Origin: Allocoprobacillus merdigallinarum
GTDB lineage: Bacteria > Bacillota_I > Bacilli_A > Erysipelotrichales > Coprobacillaceae
Direction of reading: 5' to 3'
Assembly: GCA_019117525.1 (NCBI GenBank)
Contig: DWZO01000070.1
Span: 1 to 23,301 of the forward strand
DNA length: 23,301 bases
Below the pieces are notes generated by a model. It saw nothing but the letters and a program-made list of their open reading frames with translations, was not told where the DNA came from and ran no database searches. Made by a program: the position numbers and the translations under genes. This document shows, one piece after another, positions 7,361 through 14,816 of the stretch. The first letter of the stretch is position 1. The number at the start of each line of letters is the position of its first letter.

Positions 7361-8209
7361 TTAATGATCAGCATCACGATGCCATTTATAAACTTGATAA
7401 TATTTTGAATAATACTCTGCAAAATAATTGGTAAGTGTGACTGAACGATGTTGTCCCCCAGTACATCCAATTCCAATAATCATTTGCATTTTACCCTCTT
7501 CTTCATATTTCTTTAATAAATAATCATAATATTCTATTGTTCTACGAACAAATTCCTGTGTTTCACTTTGTGACATCACATAATCATAAACCGCTTTATC
7601 ATTTCCAGTTAATTTTCTTAAACTTTCAATATAAAAAGGATTTGGTAAAAAACGTACATCTAATAATAAGTCTGCATCACGTGGAATTCCATGTTTATAT
7701 CCAAATGAAATAAAAGAAACTCTAAATGTATCACGATTTCCTTTGTGGAAATAACTTTCTAATTTATCTTGTAATTTTGATGGCTTTAATAATGTTGTAT
7801 CAATCACAATATTAGCTAACTGACTAATAGGATCTGCCATTTCACGTTCAAATTCAATAGCTTCAACCAAAGATGATGCCACATTACTAATCATGAGTGG
7901 GTGAGAGCGTCTTGTCTGTTTATAACGTGAAAGTAAAACTTTATCATCACAGTCTAAGAAAATAACTGTCAAATCTACCCAATCCATGTTTGATAAGATT
8001 CTCACAGCCAAAATCGCATCACCTAGCGATACTGCCATAGCCACTTTAGAATATTTCGTAGAAGTACGCATTAAATCCCCAAATTCTTTTAATAATGGAA
8101 TAGGATAATTATCTATACAGCGATACTCCATATTTTCAAAGATAGCCATTGCCTGAGTTTTACCAGCCCCAGACATCCCCGTTACAACAATAACTTCAAT
8201 TTTATTCAT
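7361..8209 (-). CDS. rapZ: RNase adapter / nucleotide-binding protein RapZ
   Basis: RapZ (YvcJ) is a nucleotide-binding protein. In E. coli it binds the small RNA GlmZ and directs RNase E to it. In Firmicutes the role is less clear but it binds ATP/GTP and influences competence and the envelope. The 282-residue protein has an N-terminal P-loop (GMSGAGKT), a middle DVRFLPNPFY segment, and the diagnostic C-terminal GCTGGQHRS motif before the final helix. The start at 8209 is preferred over the GTG at 8218. AAGGTGA lies six bases before 8209, whereas the GTG is inside that site. The gene heads the operon with whiA. A TTGTAT-16-TATAAT promoter is found upstream. Confidence 0.95.
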   Translation of the reverse strand: MNKIEVIVVTGMSGAGKTQAMAIFENMEYRCIDNYPIPLLKEFGDLMRTSTKYSKVAMAVSLGDAILAVRILSNMDWVDLTVIFLDCDDKVLLSRYKQTRRSHPLMISNVASSLVEAIEFEREMADPISQLANIVIDTTLLKPSKLQDKLESYFHKGNRDTFRVSFISFGYKHGIPRDADLLLDVRFLPNPFYIESLRKLTGNDKAVYDYVMSQSETQEFVRRTIEYYDYLLKKYEEEGKMQMIIGIGCTGGQHRSVTLTNYFAEYYSKYYQVYKWHRDADH

Positions 8210-8247
8210 ATAACTCACCTTCTCTTTTATAATATATCAAAAATCAC

Positions 8248-8275
8248 ATTATAAGTGTACTCTTTTTTTATACAA
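8248..8275 (-). promoter_or_regulatory. Promoter of the rapZ-whiA operon
   Basis: On the minus strand TTGTAT (8270-8275) and TATAAT (8248-8253) are separated by 16 bases. The -35 hexamer overlaps the T-run of the trxB terminator. The start of transcription would lie roughly 30 bases before the rapZ ATG at 8209. Confidence 0.6.
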
Positions 8276-8306
8276 AAAGAGAAAAGAATCTATTTCCCTT
8301 CTCTCT
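8274..8306 (-). terminator. Intrinsic terminator of trxB
   Basis: AGAGAAAAG at 8278-8286 pairs, with one mismatch, with CTTCTCTCT at 8298-8306. On the minus strand TTTTTG follows. The stem overlaps the trxB stop codon. Confidence 0.65.
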
Positions 8307-9207
8307 ATTTGAATAATGAAGCAATATATTGTCCTGCAATAGCACCATCATTAGCAGCAGTCACAACTTGTCGCAGTTGTTTATCAGTCACATCCCCACC
8401 AGCAAAAATACCAGCAACTTTTGTTTCCTGATTCATATCAACTTCAATATACCCTTTTTCATTCACTATTCCCAAATCTTTTACAAATTCTGTAATAGGA
8501 TCTAATCCTATAAACGGAAAAATTCCTTGTGCTTCAATTGTAGAAAGTTCTCCTGTGTGAGAATCTTCTACAATCAGCCCCACAACTTTTTGATCTTCAA
8601 CTTTCACTTCATGAGGTTTCTTTAAATAATGGATTTCAATGTTGTCTTTTTCTTGTAATTTATTAACTAAATATTGATCAGCACGCAACACATCACGACG
8701 CACAATAATATGCACATGATTGACAATATCACTTAAATAAATAGCTTCTTCAATAGCACTGTTTCCGCCACCTACAACACAGACATCTTTATTTTTAAAG
8801 AAAGGTCCATCACAGACAGCACAATAAGACACACCTCTTCCACTCATTTCTTCTTCATGAGGGATTCCCATATGACGTTCTTTTGTACCTGTCGCAATAA
8901 AGACATAGCGTGCTTCATATGTTTTATCACCTACATAAACAACTTGATGATCTTCATGATGTTCAATACGTGTCACTTCACCATATTCATATTGAGCACC
9001 AAAAGATAAACATTGTTCATACATGGCATAAGCCAGTTCTGGTCCTTTTGTTATTAATCCAGGATAATTTTCTATTTCAGCTGTTAAATTCATCTTTCCA
9101 CCAGGTGCTCCACCATCTAAAACCAAAACACTGGCTCCTGCACGCGAAGCATATAAGGCAGCTGTTAAACCAGCTGGACCAGCACCCACAACAATTAAAT
9201 CGGTCAT
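8305..9207 (-). CDS. trxB: Thioredoxin reductase (NADPH)
   Basis: The enzyme transfers electrons from NADPH through FAD to thioredoxin in the cytoplasm. The 300-residue length is typical. The FAD-binding GAGPAG is at residues 8-13. The redox-active Cys129-Ala-Val-Cys132 lies just before the NADPH-binding GGGNSA (146-151). The second FAD motif GIFAGGDV lies near the C-terminus. The ATG overlaps the ppaX stop codon (ATGA at 9204-9207) and AAGGAAG stands eight bases before it. A terminator follows at once. In Bacillus trxB is also close to rapZ-whiA and ppaX, so this corner of the genome keeps an old gene neighbourhood. A ferredoxin-type reductase is unlikely because CxxC is placed as in TrxB. 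Confidence 0.95.
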   Translation of the reverse strand: MTDLIVVGAGPAGLTAALYASRAGASVLVLDGGAPGGKMNLTAEIENYPGLITKGPELAYAMYEQCLSFGAQYEYGEVTRIEHHEDHQVVYVGDKTYEARYVFIATGTKERHMGIPHEEEMSGRGVSYCAVCDGPFFKNKDVCVVGGGNSAIEEAIYLSDIVNHVHIIVRRDVLRADQYLVNKLQEKDNIEIHYLKKPHEVKVEDQKVVGLIVEDSHTGELSTIEAQGIFPFIGLDPITEFVKDLGIVNEKGYIEVDMNQETKVAGIFAGGDVTDKQLRQVVTAANDGAIAGQYIASLFK

Positions 9208-9857
9208 CCATTCATCTTCCTTTCTACAAATGTTATAATTTCTGACATATCATCTATCAGTAAATCAGGAGCTAAAGCTTGCATATCCTGATAACCTTTA
9301 GGTGTCCATTTGACACCAGCTGTATAAATACCCGCATTTTTTCCAGCTTGTATATCAGTCACATTATCTCCAATATATAAACCGTTTAAACAATGAAATG
9401 TATTCATTACTTTTAAAATACCTTCAGGATTTGGCTTGACATGTTCAACATCATCCATTCCTAAAATCATATCAAAATATGGAGTAATTTCAAATAAATC
9501 CAGCCCAATCAAAGCAGCCTGACGATATTTTGTTGTGACAACCGCTAATGGATAACCTTGTTTTGATAATGTTTTTAAGGTTTCTTCAACATGAGGGTAA
9601 ATGGTCACATAATCCTGATGATGAGCATGATTATATGCACGATAATAATCAATCAGTTCCTCAATCATCTCATCAGGAAAATATCTAGAAAATGTATCTT
9701 TTAAGGCTGGGCCTAAAAATGATAAATGTTCCTGATCACTAATTTGATAGTCTGGCTTATAATGATGAAAGACATGTTCAAAAGATTTTCTAATTAACAA
9801 ATCTGTATTTAATAATGTCCCATCTAAATCAAAAATAACTGCAAAATCTTTTTTCAT
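9204..9857 (-). CDS. ppaX: Pyrophosphatase PpaX-like HAD hydrolase
   Basis: This HAD-family hydrolase closely resembles B. subtilis PpaX, which removes the pyrophosphate released when HPr(Ser-P) is dephosphorylated. The 217 residues contain motif I FDLDGTLLNTD (residues 9-19), motif II VVTTK near 107, the motif III region KPNPEG near 141, and motif IV YIGDNVTD near 161. The recall of PpaX by eye extends through GPALKDTF and YNHAHH, which are characteristic. AAGGAG stands before the ATG and an extended -10 promoter is found 20 bases upstream, so it can be transcribed separately from hisC. The substrate is assigned by similarity only. Phosphoglycolate phosphatase is the main alternative. Confidence 0.85.
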   Translation of the reverse strand: MKKDFAVIFDLDGTLLNTDLLIRKSFEHVFHHYKPDYQISDQEHLSFLGPALKDTFSRYFPDEMIEELIDYYRAYNHAHHQDYVTIYPHVEETLKTLSKQGYPLAVVTTKYRQAALIGLDLFEITPYFDMILGMDDVEHVKPNPEGILKVMNTFHCLNGLYIGDNVTDIQAGKNAGIYTAGVKWTPKGYQDMQALAPDLLIDDMSEIITFVERKMNG

Positions 9858-9875
9858 AGTAACTCCTTTATATGT

Positions 9876-9884
9876 ATTATATCA
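9876..9884 (-). promoter_or_regulatory. Extended -10 promoter before ppaX-trxB
   Basis: On the minus strand TGA directly precedes TATAAT (9876-9881) in the 50-base gap between hisC and ppaX. There is no convincing -35. No terminator was seen between hisC and ppaX, so this would be an internal promoter. Confidence 0.55.
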
Positions 9885-9907
9885 TGAATATCACAAAGCT
9901 TATATGA

Positions 9908-10963
9908 TTATGCTTTTAAAATATTTTCGATTTCATGAACCAATATTTTCATTTGTTCCATTGTGCCTATTGTTATTCTTAAATATTGCTCAATTCTTGG
10001 TTGATGAAAATAACGTACCAATATACCTTTTTCTCTTAATTGTAAAAATAACTTCTGAGCATCATACTGAGGATGTTTCACAAAGATAAAATTGGCTTTT
10101 GAATCAGGCATTACAAAACCTAACTTTTTCAATTCAGACTTTGTATATTCTCGTGTTTCTATGATTTTTTGAGCATTTTGTTGGATATAATCACTATCTT
10201 CCATACTCGCAACACCAATAGCCTGTGCCAAACTATCAACAGGATAAGAATTAAATGAATTTTTCACATCATATAGTTTAGCGATTACTTCCTGACTTCC
10301 TAGAGCTACCCCTAAACGAATTCCCGCTAATGAACGATATTTAGAAAATGTTTGTGTGATCAATAAATTTGGATATTTTTGAATCAATGGAACAGCACTT
10401 TGCCCACCAAAATCAATATATGCTTCATCAATCACAACAATACTATCCTGATTATGTTTTAAAAGATCTTCAATCATATCTAATGAAACACACAGTCCTG
10501 TTGGGGCATTAGGATTAGGGAAAATAATACCAGAATTAGGCTGAATATAATCTTCTTTGTTGATTTCAAAATCTTGATTTAAAGGAATTTTTTTGTAAGC
10601 TATCTGATATAGATCACAATAAACTGGATAAAAAGAATAACTGATATCAGGAAACAGCACTGGTTCTTGACCATTAAAGCATGTTAAAAAGATCAGTGCC
10701 AGCACTTCATCTGAACCATTTCCAACAAAAACCTGACGTGTATCTAAATGATGATAATCAGCTAATGCCTGTCTTAATGCATCCGCATCTGGACGTGGAT
10801 ATAAAGCCAAATGTGAAGAATCAAAATTCAAAATCGCCTGTTTCACTTTTTCACCTGGATCATATGGATTTTCATTCGTATTTAATTTAATTAAATTTTT
10901 AATTTGTGGTTGTTCTCCTGCCTCATAAGGTTGAACATTTCTTAACTTATCTTGCCAACTCAT
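9908..10963 (-). CDS. hisC: Histidinol-phosphate aminotransferase family protein
   Basis: This is a PLP-dependent fold-type I aminotransferase. The HisC reaction converts imidazole acetol phosphate and glutamate to histidinol phosphate. The 351 residues show the N-terminal LNTNENPY (27-34), the PNAPTG substrate loop (151-156), DEAYIDF (179-185), and the PLP lysine Lys208 in TFSKYRSLAG. The PLP-phosphate arginine lies in the GIRLG segment. GGAGGG precedes the ATG. The start overlaps the end of the Cof-type phosphatase gene by 17 bases. No other histidine gene is in the window. It may therefore serve aromatic amino acid transamination instead, as some HisC proteins do. The family is certain and the exact substrate is not. 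Confidence 0.85.
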   Translation of the reverse strand: MSWQDKLRNVQPYEAGEQPQIKNLIKLNTNENPYDPGEKVKQAILNFDSSHLALYPRPDADALRQALADYHHLDTRQVFVGNGSDEVLALIFLTCFNGQEPVLFPDISYSFYPVYCDLYQIAYKKIPLNQDFEINKEDYIQPNSGIIFPNPNAPTGLCVSLDMIEDLLKHNQDSIVVIDEAYIDFGGQSAVPLIQKYPNLLITQTFSKYRSLAGIRLGVALGSQEVIAKLYDVKNSFNSYPVDSLAQAIGVASMEDSDYIQQNAQKIIETREYTKSELKKLGFVMPDSKANFIFVKHPQYDAQKLFLQLREKGILVRYFHQPRIEQYLRITIGTMEQMKILVHEIENILKA

Positions 10964-11750
10964 TATTTTTCCCTCCTAACATATCTTGAATCACTTCATG
11001 AACATAATGAACATGTCTTGGTACCATTGATTTGATATCTTCATGAGCATGTTTAAAAGTATATCCCTGTCTGATAGCTTGCAGCATAGACAAATCATTA
11101 TATGAATCACCTATCGCATAAGTATCCTGTTCATTGATACCTAAACGCTGACAAAGCCATGTCATACCATTGCCTTTAGAACATCCTCTTGCGACAATAT
11201 CAACATAATGCAAATTATAATACACACTGAGCTTATCCCCATAATGTTTTTGAATATATTCATAACAGGCTTTGGTGATTGTCATTTCTTGATTATCCTG
11301 ATGAAAAGAAATAATATCAAAATGTGGTGCATTCTGATAAAGTTCCTGAAATGAAACATCAACTGGCTCTTCAAGATTTGTCATATGTTCTACACACTGT
11401 CCATGACTAAAACCATAACTGACTGCTCCATCACTATAAAAAGAATATAAATCATTAAATTGTGTCACATAATCCAAAATAGCTCTCCCTGTATACGCAT
11501 CCATCTTTTTTTCATATAAAACACGATGATTTCTATCTAGAATTTGAGCTCCATTATTTAATATTAAATAATCATAAGGAAATGGAATCTCATTTAAAAT
11601 CCATTTCATTTCAAAAAGTTGTCGACCTGTACAGAGTGCTATTTTATGTCCTTGTCTTTGTAGTTCTTTCATCCAATCAATGTTATCTTGACTTATATTT
11701 TGATTGTCATGAACCAATGTTCCATCTACATCACTAATCAATATCTTCAT
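10947..11750 (-). CDS. Cof-type HAD phosphatase
   Basis: The 267-residue protein is a HAD hydrolase of the IIB (Cof) subfamily, which usually removes phosphate from sugar phosphates or pyridoxal phosphate. Motif I is SDVDGTLVHDN (6-16), with the nucleophile Asp7 and the acid/base Asp9. The typical cap domain follows motif II (LCTGR near 40). The C-terminus has KGNGMTWLC with the motif III lysine and the motif IV AIGDSYNDLSML. AGGTGAT stands seven bases before the ATG. The gene overlaps hisC, which follows it. Its substrate cannot be read from the sequence. Confidence 0.9.
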   Translation of the reverse strand: MKILISDVDGTLVHDNQNISQDNIDWMKELQRQGHKIALCTGRQLFEMKWILNEIPFPYDYLILNNGAQILDRNHRVLYEKKMDAYTGRAILDYVTQFNDLYSFYSDGAVSYGFSHGQCVEHMTNLEEPVDVSFQELYQNAPHFDIISFHQDNQEMTITKACYEYIQKHYGDKLSVYYNLHYVDIVARGCSKGNGMTWLCQRLGINEQDTYAIGDSYNDLSMLQAIRQGYTFKHAHEDIKSMVPRHVHYVHEVIQDMLGGKNNELAR

Positions 11751-11771
11751 TACATATCACCTATTGTTCCT

Positions 11772-11777
11772 ATTATA
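11772..11777 (-). promoter_or_regulatory. -10 element before the Cof-type phosphatase gene
   Basis: A perfect TATAAT on the minus strand lies 21 bases before the ATG at 11750. Only a weak -35 (TTTGCT) is present at a suitable distance. Confidence 0.45.
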
Positions 11778-11889
11778 TCTAACCTATATCAAAAAGCAAA
11801 GTGAAATTTTGTATATTGTTATTCCTGCACATAAATAGATTTTATCATATTTTCCATACAATCCTATTTTCCATATAATCCTATAATGC

Positions 11890-11929
11890 AAAAAGGATTG
11901 ACTTCTATGCCATATAGAAACCAACCCTT
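11890..11929 (-). terminator. Strong intrinsic terminator of the lipoprotein/zinc-ribbon unit
   Basis: Bases 11914-11929 pair with 11893-11908 in a 16-pair stem with three G-U wobbles and a 5-base loop. On the minus strand TTTTT follows. It lies 27 bases after the stop codon at 11956. Confidence 0.88.
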
Positions 11930-11955
11930 CTTTTAAATTTTTAAGCAATATAATC

Positions 11956-12744
11956 TTAAGGTGTATGCACATAAGTCAACTTTGAATAATAAGATTGATC
12001 TCTACGGTATACAACAAATGAAGATTGTCCATTATAATTTCCCATACCATAATGACCTAGTCTTTCTTTTTTCTCTTCAAATTCTTTTTGACGCTCTTTA
12101 AAATCCTGCATCAATTGTGTTGTTGTGCTTTGTTGACCAGTAAATGTTTGTACAAGTTTTTGTTGGTCTTCTGTCAAAAATAATTCATCAAAAGTTGTCG
12201 CATGATCTTTGATAAAAGTGATTTTCTCATCATTATAATTATGTGCTCTATCAAATGTACGTTGAACCTGAAGTGTGAGGTTTTCATCTATTTGAATCTG
12301 ATAAGTCAAATCATAAAAAATATTGTAATTATCTGCAATTTGAATCTGATATTTTTTTGTCCATGATCCAGCTTGCTTTTGTGATAATGAAGCTTCAAAT
12401 TTTTCTATATCATCAACAATACCATCAACATTTGTAAACTGATTTTGAAAATCAGCTAATGTATCATAAACTGCAATCACTCTCATTGCATCACCCTGAA
12501 TTTCAGGAAGTTCTACTCGCTCATTGTGTTGGATGGTTTCATCACTCACCATATTATTAAGAACGCGACTATATAATAAAGGAATAGTTATAAATGAAAA
12601 GAAAATAATGACATACAACAAATAAGTCATCGCTTTATTTTTGGGTTTTTGATAACGATAATTGTTCCTTAAATCTAATCCACAATGAGAACAAAAATTC
12701 TCATTCTCCTTTAATTCGTGTCCACATCTCGGGCATTTTTTCAT
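11956..12744 (-). CDS. Zinc-ribbon membrane protein with external domain
   Basis: The 262-residue protein starts with a zinc ribbon (CPRCGHEL at 4-11 and CSHCG at 18-22), which should sit in the cytoplasm. One membrane helix lies at about 38-60 (MTYLLYVIIFFSFITIPLLY). The remaining 200 residues are outside. This external part is polar, with Asp/Gln-rich strands and a basic-acidic helix (KERQKEFEEKKERLG) near 212-226 that could form a short coiled coil. I do not recognise the external domain. AGGAGG precedes the ATG. The gene begins 3 bases after the stop of the lipoprotein gene, so the two make one unit ending at the terminator at 11890-11929. Confidence 0.8.
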   Translation of the reverse strand: MKKCPRCGHELKENENFCSHCGLDLRNNYRYQKPKNKAMTYLLYVIIFFSFITIPLLYSRVLNNMVSDETIQHNERVELPEIQGDAMRVIAVYDTLADFQNQFTNVDGIVDDIEKFEASLSQKQAGSWTKKYQIQIADNYNIFYDLTYQIQIDENLTLQVQRTFDRAHNYNDEKITFIKDHATTFDELFLTEDQQKLVQTFTGQQSTTTQLMQDFKERQKEFEEKKERLGHYGMGNYNGQSSFVVYRRDQSYYSKLTYVHTP

Positions 12745-12747
12745 ATT

Positions 12748-13257
12748 CTATTCCTCCTCAAAATAATCATTCATAAAGACTTCAAATTCATCTAAAAACG
12801 CTTGTTTCCTTTTTTGTTGTTGTTCACGATCTTGGATATCAAAATAATCTTCATCCAAATACTGATAAGTTTCATCTATTTTCCCATTTCTAATAACCTC
12901 AATTGTAGGTGTCCAATCAAAATCTAATCTTTGATAAATATTTTCATAAAAGTCTTTTTCTGCCTGTGTTGCATCATCATCTCGAGCACGATCACGATAT
13001 TTCTTAATATTCAAATAATAAATACCTGTTCCTTCATGCTCATTGATGTACTCTTCTAATACCGGATAAAAATCCTGACAATCACCACAGTCCGGTCTAC
13101 CTATATATAATAAAAAAGTGACTTTTTGATCAAGCTTTTCTACCAATTCTTCATAAGGTATTTCTTGAATACCTTGAATAACCAATTTCTCTGTTTGTGT
13201 ATGTTGACATCCTATTAATAATAGACATGTTATAAATAGGCATATCCATTTTTTCAT
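12748..13257 (-). CDS. Lipoprotein with thioredoxin-like fold
   Basis: The ATG at 13257 is chosen because GGTGAT stands six bases before it. The GTG at 13269 is inside that site. The 169-residue product has a lipoprotein signal (MKKWICLFITCLLLIGC), so it should be lipid-anchored on the outer face of the membrane. The segment FLLYIGRPDCGDCQDF, followed by a helix and YYLNIKK, matches a thioredoxin-like fold with a CGDC active site. The next piece, DWTPTIEVI, supplies the cis-Pro region (Thr-Pro). A role as an extracytoplasmic thiol-disulfide protein is therefore likely. The redox partner is unknown. The acidic C-terminus is unusual in this small family. The gene shares a transcript with the downstream zinc-ribbon membrane protein. 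Confidence 0.82.
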   Translation of the reverse strand: MKKWICLFITCLLLIGCQHTQTEKLVIQGIQEIPYEELVEKLDQKVTFLLYIGRPDCGDCQDFYPVLEEYINEHEGTGIYYLNIKKYRDRARDDDATQAEKDFYENIYQRLDFDWTPTIEVIRNGKIDETYQYLDEDYFDIQDREQQQKRKQAFLDEFEVFMNDYFEEE

Positions 13258-13277
13258 GATTATCACCACTTTTGTTT

Positions 13278-13307
13278 AATATAACATAAAGACTCATCAA
13301 TAATCAA
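13278..13307 (-). promoter_or_regulatory. Promoter of the lipoprotein/zinc-ribbon unit
   Basis: On the minus strand TTGATT (13302-13307) is followed after 18 bases by TATATT (13278-13283), which is preceded by TGT as in extended -10 promoters. It lies 20 bases upstream of the chosen ATG at 13257. Confidence 0.55.
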
Positions 13308-13381
13308 CTTATGTCTTTCCATTTTCAAAATCTATCATGACTTTTTAAACTCTATATTAACTTTATAAATTTATTGTACTT

Positions 13382-13405
13382 AAAAAACGCACAAACGTGC
13401 GTTTT
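13382..13405 (-). terminator. Intrinsic terminator of the tandem membrane-protein unit
   Basis: AAAACGCAC at 13384-13392 pairs perfectly with GTGCGTTTT at 13397-13405 around a 4-base loop. On the minus strand a run of T follows. It lies 23 bases after the stop codon at 13428. Confidence 0.9.
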
Positions 13406-13427
13406 CATTATCTAAACTCATTTATAT

Positions 13428-14816
13428 CTATGAAACTGGAATAGTGACTTCTTCTACTTTTGAATTTCCATAATCAGCAATCGACTGTTTTTGGAGTGAT
13501 GTCAATACATCAGCTTCATTTTCAACATAATCAAATGAATCATTATATAAACGTGATTCTCCCATATATTCATCATCACTATCATAACTAGAATCAAAGT
13601 TTGTGTAATAATACATATATCTTGTTTTTTCAACATCTTGATGTGTTGAATAGTCATAACCCTGATAAGTTTCTTTAAAGACAAAGACTAAATAATTTCT
13701 TTGATATTCAATATTTTCTGTATTTTCTTTAATATAATAAGACTTATAGAAAGTTCTTTTTGAATCAGTATCATAATAAGATGAATTTGTTGATTCTTGT
13801 AATGCAGCATCATATGCTTTTTGATAAAGCGTTTTATCAATTTCAGAAGCACTTTGATATTTCACAATTAAACCTGAAACATCAAATTGTTTTGATTCTT
13901 CTTTTAAAACAACTTTTAATTGTTTAGCTGTTTCCTTTGAATATACAGCTGTTACTGTTACTTTATCACCATTAGAAAGTTCTCCATTATTTTCAATATC
14001 AAATGAAATATCACCAACAAACTGTGCTAACTGAGCATTAGTCATATCATAGTCAATATCTGACTCATCAATATAGGCTTCCCCAGCACCATCATATCCA
14101 TCATATGATACGGTCATGTTTGCAAAAGCATCAATAACTGTTTTATTGAAGAATGTATCCCAAATCTTATATCCTACAAAAGCAAGCACAACAACAATGA
14201 CAGCACCTAAAATCATTTTCCCATTTTTTGTTTTCAAAAATGCAATAGCTTTTTCTTTTGTAATGACTGGTTCTGCAGGTGTCTTCACTTCTTGTGTTGG
14301 AGCTGTTGTATCTTCTGTAACTGTTTGATGGACTGGTGGTGGTGATTGAATCGTCTGTCCTTTACCTGCTGGTAAATAAGCATCTAAAACAGTCACATGA
14401 ATCACTTGATCTAAACGCAACATGATAAATAAATGTAATAATGCTGAAGCAAAAACAAGAATACCCATGATAGTTGTGAAAGTTTGATTTCCACCCAAAC
14501 CTTGTAATGAATCACCTAGATTTATCATCTGGAATCCAAAAAATACAGAAAAGACTGTGTGTAAAATAGCATCCCATAAAATACCCTGAACTTTTTCTGT
14601 CTTTAAATAATAAAGATATAAAAGTACAGTTACAACAATCACACCTAATACACCAACCATCAAAAAGATAGCCCAATTTATAAGACTTGATAATGAACCC
14701 ATCAAACTGAATACATCTGATGCCATAGTCGCAATTCTCCATAAACTGATAGATAATATCAAGTCAAATATGAGAATCAATAAACATAGCGGTTTAAAAG
14801 AATATGTTTTTTTCAT
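13428..14816 (-). CDS. Membrane protein: four-helix domain plus external tail
   Basis: The 462-residue protein starts with four hydrophobic helices (about residues 10-135) that end in HLFIMLRLDQVIHVTVLDAYLP. A Pro/Thr-rich cytoplasmic linker follows (about 150-190). A fifth helix (KMILGAVIVVVLAFVGYKIW, about 200-219) leads to a 240-residue external region. Its first half contains LSNGDKVTVTAVY followed by KQFDVSGL. This type of beta-sandwich segment also occurs in zinc-ribbon proteins of streptococci and staphylococci that carry TcaA-like repeats. The second half is Tyr/Asp-rich and not recognised. GAAGGAGGGG stands before the ATG, which overlaps the stop of the preceding gene (ATGA at 14813-14816). 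The two genes share the four-helix domain, pointing to a gene duplication. Function unknown. Confidence 0.8.
   Translation of the reverse strand: MKKTYSFKPLCLLILIFDLILSISLWRIATMASDVFSLMGSLSSLINWAIFLMVGVLGVIVVTVLLYLYYLKTEKVQGILWDAILHTVFSVFFGFQMINLGDSLQGLGGNQTFTTIMGILVFASALLHLFIMLRLDQVIHVTVLDAYLPAGKGQTIQSPPPVHQTVTEDTTAPTQEVKTPAEPVITKEKAIAFLKTKNGKMILGAVIVVVLAFVGYKIWDTFFNKTVIDAFANMTVSYDGYDGAGEAYIDESDIDYDMTNAQLAQFVGDISFDIENNGELSNGDKVTVTAVYSKETAKQLKVVLKEESKQFDVSGLIVKYQSASEIDKTLYQKAYDAALQESTNSSYYDTDSKRTFYKSYYIKENTENIEYQRNYLVFVFKETYQGYDYSTHQDVEKTRYMYYYTNFDSSYDSDDEYMGESRLYNDSFDYVENEADVLTSLQKQSIADYGNSKVEEVTIPVS

Noticed and set aside
8910..9245. Plus-strand frame of 111 residues within trxB/ppaX
   Set aside because: It lies antisense to two well-supported genes, is rich in His and Leu as expected for the complement of AT-rich coding sequence, and has no ribosome binding site.
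11784..11972. Minus-strand frame of 62 residues after the zinc-ribbon protein
   Set aside because: It runs through the strong terminator at 11890-11929 and overlaps the end of the preceding gene. No ribosome binding site was seen.
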